Below are positions 59,193 to 64,000 of a DNA stretch of 64,000 nucleotides, piece by piece. The DNA is from Sphingobium faniae (GTDB taxonomy: Bacteria > Pseudomonadota > Alphaproteobacteria > Sphingomonadales > Sphingomonadaceae): assembly GCA_900100475.1 (NCBI GenBank), contig FMTU01000003.1:186001-250000 (forward strand), in the 5' to 3' direction. Every line of letters starts with the position of its first letter. Position 1 is the stretch's first letter. The translations under genes and the position numbers were made by a program. The notes beneath the pieces are model-generated. The model had not been told where the DNA came from and ran no database searches. It worked only from the letters and a program-made list of their open reading frames with translations.

Positions 59193-60392
59193 ATGAACGA
59201 AACCACGCGCCCAGTCGGCCATCCCCTGTTTCGGGATATGCCAACGACCATTTTCGAGAAGATGTCGAGCCGCGCCCGCGAACTGGGCGCGATCAATATG
59301 GGCCAGGGCTTTCCCGATGGGCCGGGGCCGCATGAGGTGCTGGAGGCGGCGGCGGATGCGCTGCTCACCAAGTCCAATCAATATCCACCGATGGCGGGCC
59401 TTCCTGAACTGCGCTCCGCCGTCGCGGCGCATTATGCGCGGCATCAGGGGCTGGACCTGATCCCGGAGGAGGTCATCGTCACCTCGGGCGCGACCGAGGC
59501 TCTGGCCGCCAGCCTGATGGCGCTGGTGGCTCCGGGCGATGAGGTGCTGGTGCTGGCGCCGCTCTACGACGCCTATGTCCCGCTGATCGAGCGGGCGGGC
59601 GGTGTGGCGAAGGTGGTGACGCTGACCCCGCCGGAATGGCGGATCACGGGGCAAGCGCTGGAAGCAGCGGCGAGCGGGCGCACGCGCCTCATGCTGATCA
59701 ACAGCCCGACCAATCCCACCGCCGTCGTCATGCGGGATGAGGAACTGGCGCTGATCGCCCGCTTCTGCGTCGAGCGCGACCTGATCGCGATCTGTGACGA
59801 AGTGTGGGAGCATGTGACCTTCGACGGCATCGGGCACCGGCCGCTGATGGCTTTTCCAGGGATGCGGGAGCGCACGGTCAAGATCGGGTCGGCGGGCAAG
59901 ATCTTCTCCGTCACCGGCTGGAAAGTCGGCTGGATGTGCGCGGCGCCCGCGCTGGCGGCGCTGCTGGGGCGGGCGCACCAGTTCCTGACCTTCACCACCG
60001 CGCCCAACCTGCAATGGGCGGTGACCGAGGGGCTGGACAAGCCGGAGGCGTGGTTCGCGCAAATGCGGGCGGACTATCAGGCGTCGCGCGACCGCCTCGC
60101 CGAAGGGCTGGAGGCGGCGGGCTATGCGGTGCAGCCGAGCGCGGCGACATGGTTCCTGTCCATCGACCTGCCCGCGTCGGGCATCGACATGGACGACATG
60201 ACCTTCTGCGAGCGGATCGTCGAGGAAGCGGGCGTGGCGGCGATACCGGTCTCCGCCTTCTATCCCGACCGGACGGTGACGAGCCTGGTCCGGCTCTGCT
60301 TCTCCAAGGCGGACGGGGTGATCGACGCGGCGGTGGACCGGCTGGCGCGCTTTCGCCAAAGCCTGCTTGCGGAGAGCGGAACAGCCCGCTAG
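59193..60392 (+). CDS. PLP-dependent class I/II aminotransferase (YbdL/KAT-like)
   Basis: 399 residues. INMGQGFPDGPGPHEVLEAA at the N-terminus, INSPTNPTAVVM with the PLP-stacking region, CDEVWEHVTFDG (Asp) and the Schiff-base lysine in GSAGKIFSVTGWKVGW (about residue 235). A C-terminal arginine binds the carboxylate. The wording resembles methionine/kynurenine aminotransferases of the YbdL/DapL-like group; the exact amino donor is not known. First host gene after the island, so normally it lies just behind guaA. Confidence 0.88.
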   Translation: MNETTRPVGHPLFRDMPTTIFEKMSSRARELGAINMGQGFPDGPGPHEVLEAAADALLTKSNQYPPMAGLPELRSAVAAHYARHQGLDLIPEEVIVTSGATEALAASLMALVAPGDEVLVLAPLYDAYVPLIERAGGVAKVVTLTPPEWRITGQALEAAASGRTRLMLINSPTNPTAVVMRDEELALIARFCVERDLIAICDEVWEHVTFDGIGHRPLMAFPGMRERTVKIGSAGKIFSVTGWKVGWMCAAPALAALLGRAHQFLTFTTAPNLQWAVTEGLDKPEAWFAQMRADYQASRDRLAEGLEAAGYAVQPSAATWFLSIDLPASGIDMDDMTFCERIVEEAGVAAIPVSAFYPDRTVTSLVRLCFSKADGVIDAAVDRLARFRQSLLAESGTAR

Positions 60393-60424
60393 GTTCTCCT
60401 TTCGTTCCTTTTGAGGGAAGCCGG

Positions 60425-61879
60425 ATGGATAGCCTGCCGATATTGATTGCCGTGATTGCGTTGCTGGCCGGACTGGGCCTGGGCTGGCTGCTGCGCGGCA
60501 AGGCGACGGCGGCGCTGGACGCGGAACGGACGAACCTCGCGGCCAAGCTGGAGGCGGCGAGCCAGCAGCGCAACGGGGCTATTGCCGAACTGGCCGGGGC
60601 GCAGGAGCGCGTGGCGGCTTTCGAGCGCCGGGCAACCGAGCGGGTAGCGGAGGCAGAGGCTCTGACGCAGCGGCTCGATGCCGAGCGGGCGGCGCGGGAG
60701 GAAGCGGCGCGGGAACTGGCGGCGCTGCAATCCGACGCGCAGGCGCGGGCCGAAGCGTTCGAGGCGCAGATCACGGCGCTGAAAGAGGCGAAGGAACAGC
60801 TTTCCGCCCAGTTCAGCGAAATCGGCGGCAAGCTGCTCCATCATGCGCAGAGCCAGTTCCTTGAGCGCGCCGATCAACGGCTGGCGCAAGCGCATGAAAA
60901 GAGCGAGGCGCAACTCAAGAGCCTGCTTAATCCGGTCGAAACGACGCTCAAACGCTATGAGGAAGGGCTGGCGCGGGTCGAGAAGGATCGCGTGGGCAGC
61001 TATGCCGAATTGCGCGAGGCGGTGCAGCAGGTGCAACTGGGCCAGGGGCAGGTGCGCGAGGAGACGGCGAAGCTGGTCAACGCCCTGCGCGCAGCGCCTA
61101 AGACGCGGGGCCGCTGGGGCGAGCAGCAGTTCAAGAACCTGATCGAGACGGCGGGCCTTTCCCCCTTCGTCGATTTTCGCGAGGAAGTGTCGGTCACGGT
61201 CGAAGAAGGCCGTTTGCGGCCCGATTTCGTCATCCGCCTGCCGGGCGACCAGCAGTTGGTGGTCGACGTCAAATGCTCGCTGGAAGCCTATCTGAACGCC
61301 GTGGAACAGGTCGATCCGGCAGCGCGCGACCGCTATATGAGCGACCATGCGCGCGCGGTGCGGACCCATGCCGATGCGCTGGGACGCAAGGCTTATTGGG
61401 AGCAGTTCGAAAAGGCGCCCGATTTCGTCATCATGTATGTGCCGGGCGACAATTTCGTCACCGCCGCGCTGGAAGCGGACATGGAATTGTGGGAGCGCGC
61501 GGCCAAGAACCGCGTCATCATCTGCGGTCCCGCTACCTTCCTGCCGCTGGCGCGCACCCTGGCGGGCCATTGGCGGCAGGCACGGATGCAGGATCAGGCG
61601 CGGCAGGTCGGGCAACTCGGCAAGGAGCTTTACGAACGGCTGGCGGTTGCAGCGGGACATCTGAAGCGCGTCGGCTCCGGCCTCACCAGCGCGGTCGACA
61701 ATTACAACAAATTCGTCGGCAGCTTCGACCGAAGCGTGCTCCCGGCGGGACGGCGGTTTCGCGACCTCGACGTGGAAACCGGCGGCAGGGACATCGACGT
61801 CGTCGAGCCGCTCGAAGCGCTGGTCCGCGATTCGCAGGCGGAAGAGAGCATTCGCGCGCTGCCGGATGCAGCGGAATAG
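60425..61879 (+). CDS. rmuC: DNA recombination protein RmuC homologue
   Basis: 484 residues. One N-terminal membrane helix (ILIAVIALLAGLGLGWLLRG) is followed by a long coiled coil (about 30-190). The RmuC nuclease-like domain has TRGRWGEQQFKNLIETAGLS, FVIRLPGDQQLVVDVKCSLE and FVIMYVPGDNFVTAALEAD. RmuC limits inversions and rearrangements at inverted repeats. ATG 60425 is preferred; the frame continues open upstream inside the aminotransferase gene without homology. 32 bases after the aminotransferase stop. Confidence 0.9.
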   Translation: MDSLPILIAVIALLAGLGLGWLLRGKATAALDAERTNLAAKLEAASQQRNGAIAELAGAQERVAAFERRATERVAEAEALTQRLDAERAAREEAARELAALQSDAQARAEAFEAQITALKEAKEQLSAQFSEIGGKLLHHAQSQFLERADQRLAQAHEKSEAQLKSLLNPVETTLKRYEEGLARVEKDRVGSYAELREAVQQVQLGQGQVREETAKLVNALRAAPKTRGRWGEQQFKNLIETAGLSPFVDFREEVSVTVEEGRLRPDFVIRLPGDQQLVVDVKCSLEAYLNAVEQVDPAARDRYMSDHARAVRTHADALGRKAYWEQFEKAPDFVIMYVPGDNFVTAALEADMELWERAAKNRVIICGPATFLPLARTLAGHWRQARMQDQARQVGQLGKELYERLAVAAGHLKRVGSGLTSAVDNYNKFVGSFDRSVLPAGRRFRDLDVETGGRDIDVVEPLEALVRDSQAEESIRALPDAAE

Positions 61880-62128
61880 CGGAGCGCAAAGGCGGGTTCG
61901 GGTGAGGAGGCGGACATAAGTTTAATCTTTCACCCCATAGGGGAGAGGGTTGCGAAGACTTGGCCAGCTTGCTGCCTTGATCGGAACCGGGTGAGGGGGA
62001 AGCTGTGTTCCGGCTAACGCACCCTCGCCTACCCCTTCATCCAACTGCGCCCGGTCATGACCGTTTCCCCAGCATCACTTCCCCAACACAAACCAAGCCC
62101 GTGATTGCCCCCGCGTCGTGCAACTGGC
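61880..62128. other. Intergenic spacer with repeat-like sequence
   Basis: About 250 bases with no gene. CACCCCATAGGGGAGAGGGT and the following CTTGGCCAGCTTGCTGCC near 61930-61976 look like a dispersed intergenic repeat of the kind seen in proteobacterial genomes, but I cannot confirm copy number from one window. Confidence 0.35.
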
Positions 62129-62770
62129 ATGGCGCTGGGCATGGCACGCATCGGCCTTCTTGGCGGTTCCTTCAACCCGGCGCATGGCGGGCATCGGGCG
62201 ATTTCGCTGTTCGCGGCGGAAGCGCTGGGGCTGGATGAGGTCTGGTGGCTGGTGTCGCCGGGCAATCCGCTGAAACCGCAAGCGGGGATGGCGCCCCTCC
62301 CCGCCCGGCTCGCGCGGGCGCGGGCGGTGGCGCGGCTGGCGCCGATCCGGGCCACCGCAATCGAGCGCGAACTCGATACGCGCTATACCGTCGACACGCT
62401 GCGGGCGATCCGGCGGCGCTATCCGCGACATCGCTTCATCTGGCTGATGGGGGCGGACAATCTGGCGCAATTCGCCCGGTGGAAGGACTGGCGCGGCATT
62501 GCGCGGCAGATGCCCATTGCCGTGATCGCTCGTCCGGGTTATGATGACGCCGCTTATGGCTCTGAAGCCATGGCATGGCTGCGGCGTTTCGTCCGGCCCG
62601 CGCGCCAGAGTGCAGACTGGACGGATTGGAGACCGCCGGCGCTTGTGCTGTTGCGCTTTCGCCCTGATCCAAGATCGGCGACCCTGCTTAGGCAGGCGGA
62701 CCCTCTCTGGCATCGCGAATATGAACAGACGCGTGTGCGCGACCCGCTCACGCGCCGGATGATTGTCTGA
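62129..62770 (+). CDS. nadD: Nicotinate-nucleotide adenylyltransferase
   Basis: 213 residues. RIGLLGGSFNPAHGGHRAIS is the (H/T)xGH nucleotidyltransferase motif, with WLVSPGNPLKP and LMGADNLAQFARW further on. It adenylates nicotinate mononucleotide in NAD synthesis. ATG 62129 is used; ATG 62141 four codons later is equally close to the conserved region. It starts the nadD-rsfS-rlmH-M23 gene order, conserved in alphaproteobacteria. Confidence 0.94.
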   Translation: MALGMARIGLLGGSFNPAHGGHRAISLFAAEALGLDEVWWLVSPGNPLKPQAGMAPLPARLARARAVARLAPIRATAIERELDTRYTVDTLRAIRRRYPRHRFIWLMGADNLAQFARWKDWRGIARQMPIAVIARPGYDDAAYGSEAMAWLRRFVRPARQSADWTDWRPPALVLLRFRPDPRSATLLRQADPLWHREYEQTRVRDPLTRRMIV

Positions 62771-62782
62771 AAAGGAGTTTGT

Positions 62783-63172
62783 TTGTCCAGACCCAAGCCC
62801 GCCAACGACACGGCCCCCGATGCCGATAGCGTTGCCGCCCTGCATGACCTTGTCCTCCAGTCGCTCGACGACGACCAGGCGCAGGAAACCATCTCCATCC
62901 CCCTTCAGGGCAAGAGCAGCATTGCCGACCATATGGTGATCGCCAGCGGGCGTTCATCCCGTCAGGTCGCGTCGATGGCGCAGAAGCTCGCCGAGCGGAT
63001 CAAGCAGACCACCGGGCGTTCCGCGCGCGTGGAAGGGCTGCCGGTCGCCGACTGGGTGCTGATCGACGCGGGCGACGTGATCATCCACCTGTTCCGCCCG
63101 GAAGTCCGCAGCTTCTACAATCTGGAGCGGATGTGGGGCTTTGTCGACGCGCCGACGGCCGGCACCGCCTGA
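62783..63172 (+). CDS. rsfS: Ribosomal silencing factor RsfS
   Basis: 129 residues. The RsfS/Iojap core is DHMVIASGRSSRQVASMAQK, VEGLPVADWVLIDAGDVIIH and LFRPEVRSFYNLERMWG. It binds L14 and blocks subunit joining under starvation. The start is TTG at 62783 with AAGGAG five bases upstream. It is 12 bases after nadD, in the normal order. Confidence 0.93.
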   Translation: MSRPKPANDTAPDADSVAALHDLVLQSLDDDQAQETISIPLQGKSSIADHMVIASGRSSRQVASMAQKLAERIKQTTGRSARVEGLPVADWVLIDAGDVIIHLFRPEVRSFYNLERMWGFVDAPTAGTA

Positions 63173-63257
63173 CGTTCGACAAGCGGGGCGCGTCGGTGCA
63201 TTTTCGAGCTGACCGTTTACGGTCAACGGCCCGCAACATGCGACCTCAAAATAAAAG

Positions 63258-63284
63258 AGCGTTTCCGATCGCGGCGGAAACGCT
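63258..63284. other. Hairpin immediately upstream of rlmH
   Basis: AGCGTTTCCG (63258-63267), loop ATCGCGG, CGGAAACGCT (63275-63284) form a perfect 10-bp stem followed by TTTAGGGGAG, which includes the rlmH ribosome-binding site. It could attenuate rlmH, terminate rsfS, or be a dispersed repeat; its position 15 bases before the ATG allows an effect on translation. Confidence 0.5.
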
Positions 63285-63298
63285 TTAGGGGAGCGGCC

Positions 63299-63721
63299 AT
63301 GCTGCTCCACATCATCGCGCGCGGAAAGATCGGGCGCTCGGCCGAAGGGGAACTGGTCGAGCGTTACATGAAACGGCTCACCATGCCGCACAAGATCACC
63401 GAAATGCCGGACCGGGGCGGGAAGCTGCCCCCTGCCCCGCCCGGCACTGTCACAGTGATGCTGGACGAAAAGGGCAGGCAGCTTTCTTCCATGGATTTCG
63501 CGAAACGCATCGAGGGATGGCGCGATGCGGGGGTGCGGGAGTGCCGCTTCCTGATCGGCGCGGCGGACGGCTTCGACGATGCGGAACGAACCGGGGCCGA
63601 CCTGCTGATCGCTTTCGGCGCGATGACATGGCCGCACATGATGGCGCGGGCGATGCTGGCGGAGCAACTCTGGCGAGCGTGCAGCATATTGGCGGGCCAT
63701 CCTTATCATCGCGAGGGATGA
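63299..63721 (+). CDS. rlmH: 23S rRNA (pseudouridine-1915-N3)-methyltransferase RlmH
   Basis: 140 residues of the SPOUT family. LLHIIARGKIGRSAEGELVE at the N-terminus, VMLDEKGRQLSSMDFAKRIE, CRFLIGAADGFDDAERTGAD and the C-terminal knot residues AMLAEQLWRACSILAGHPYH with the final HREG. It methylates Psi1915 in helix 69 of 23S rRNA. Its stop overlaps the next start (ATGA). Confidence 0.95.
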   Translation: MLLHIIARGKIGRSAEGELVERYMKRLTMPHKITEMPDRGGKLPPAPPGTVTVMLDEKGRQLSSMDFAKRIEGWRDAGVRECRFLIGAADGFDDAERTGADLLIAFGAMTWPHMMARAMLAEQLWRACSILAGHPYHREG

Positions 63722-64000
63722 GGGCGCGTGTCGCTCGACAGTGGGCGTTCTTTCCGCCTAGTCTGGCGTACATGACGGGCGGGGGTTCTGGCATCGGGAA
63801 ATGGAGCATCGCGGCGGCGATGGCGGGCGCTCTCGCCATGGCGGCCACGCGCCTGCCCGCGGCGGACGGCGGCGCAATCATCCTCCCCGGCACGGCAGGC
63901 ACCACGCTGGAGCAGGAACAGGTCGCGCTCAAGGCGGCGCGGCGGCAGTCGGAGGAGGCCCGCGACCGATCGCAGCGGCTGGAGCAACAGGCGACGATGG
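63718..64000 (+). CDS. EnvC-like murein hydrolase activator / M23 peptidase, N-terminal part
   Basis: Frame open to the end of the window (94 codons). After an N-terminal hydrophobic segment (IAAAMAGALAMAATRLPAAD, signal-like) comes a coiled coil (LEQEQVALKAARRQSEEARD). The M23 LytM domain would lie beyond base 64000. The identification rests on this N-terminal layout and on the conserved position after rlmH. ATG 63718 overlaps the rlmH stop; ATG 63772 is an alternative closer to the signal peptide. Confidence 0.65.
   Translation, partial: MRARVARQWAFFPPSLAYMTGGGSGIGKWSIAAAMAGALAMAATRLPAADGGAIILPGTAGTTLEQEQVALKAARRQSEEARDRSQRLEQQATM

Noticed and set aside
1..64000. CRISPR array or prophage
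   Set aside because: No regularly spaced 24-40-base direct repeats with unique spacers, and no phage structural genes. The 22-bp iterons and 11-bp CGATT array are too short and different in kind.

Overview
ORGANISM. The window looks like the chromosome of an alphaproteobacterium of the sphingomonad group (Sphingobium/Sphingomonas-like). The evidence is high GC content, dense operons with ATGA overlaps, an NDUFA12-type complex I accessory subunit, a ThiS-ThiG fusion, and the order nadD-rsfS-rlmH-(M23 peptidase). The genus is inferred from protein style and gene order, not from a marker gene.

LAYOUT. (1) 1-6.9 kb: the tail of an ABC ATPase, then a plus-strand capsule export operon: kpsE-like, kpsM, kpsT, glf (UDP-galactopyranose mutase), a GlfT2-like galactofuranosyltransferase and a Wza/KpsD-like outer-membrane lipoprotein. 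(2) 7.0-13.1 kb: a nonulosonate module on the minus strand (NeuA-like cytidylyltransferase, IMPase-family phosphatase, and a NeuB synthase fused to an N-terminal GxGPS domain). Facing it on the plus strand are a second GlfT2-like transferase and a visibly AT-rich gene pairing a GxGPS domain with an AbfB-like C-terminus. (3) 13.1-20.4 kb: a kinase-like protein, manA, and a minus-strand operon GT4-kpsC-kpsS-manC. Regions 1-3 together suggest an ABC-exported capsule containing galactofuranose and a nonulosonic acid on a Kdo-type lipid anchor. (4) 20.5-43.6 kb: ordinary chromosome: HIT protein, 3-oxoacid CoA-transferase, thiSG, aroQ, accBC, a Spx/ArsC-type protein, ugd, a ParA-like ATPase, a fatty-acyl-AMP ligase, recX, DUF192, NDUFA12, DUF2155, aat, a prolyl oligopeptidase, the rpsM-rpsK-rpoA-rplQ operon, a DUF1275 protein, an MFS exporter and guaA.

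(5) 43,642-59,111: a 15.47-kb island inserted in the last codons of guaA. Content, order and size match the sulfonamide/arsenic island GIsul2, known from Enterobacter, Shigella and Acinetobacter. It carries a tyrosine integrase, an AlpA regulator, RSF1010-like repA and repC with three 22-bp iterons, a non-coding origin region, an RP4/RK2-like oriT, trbJ-trbK-trbL, small unknown genes, an arsR-arsH-arsC-acr3 operon, a serine resolvase, the ISCR2 transposase, a glmM fragment and sul2. A second right-end-like site lies inside it at 55.8 kb. (6) 59.2-64.0 kb: chromosome resumes with an aminotransferase, rmuC, nadD, rsfS, rlmH and the start of an EnvC-like M23 peptidase gene.

HOW IT WORKS TOGETHER. 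The island reads as an integrative mobilizable element: integration at guaA, an IncQ-type replicon that could maintain the excised circle, an IncP-type oriT for transfer by a helper, and three helper-type mating-pore genes including the TrbK exclusion lipoprotein. Sulfonamide and arsenic resistance are its cargo. The most unusual signals are the trbJKL/oriT combination, the helically phased CGATT array in the origin region, the duplicated right end, and the GxGPS-NeuB fusion in the capsule locus.
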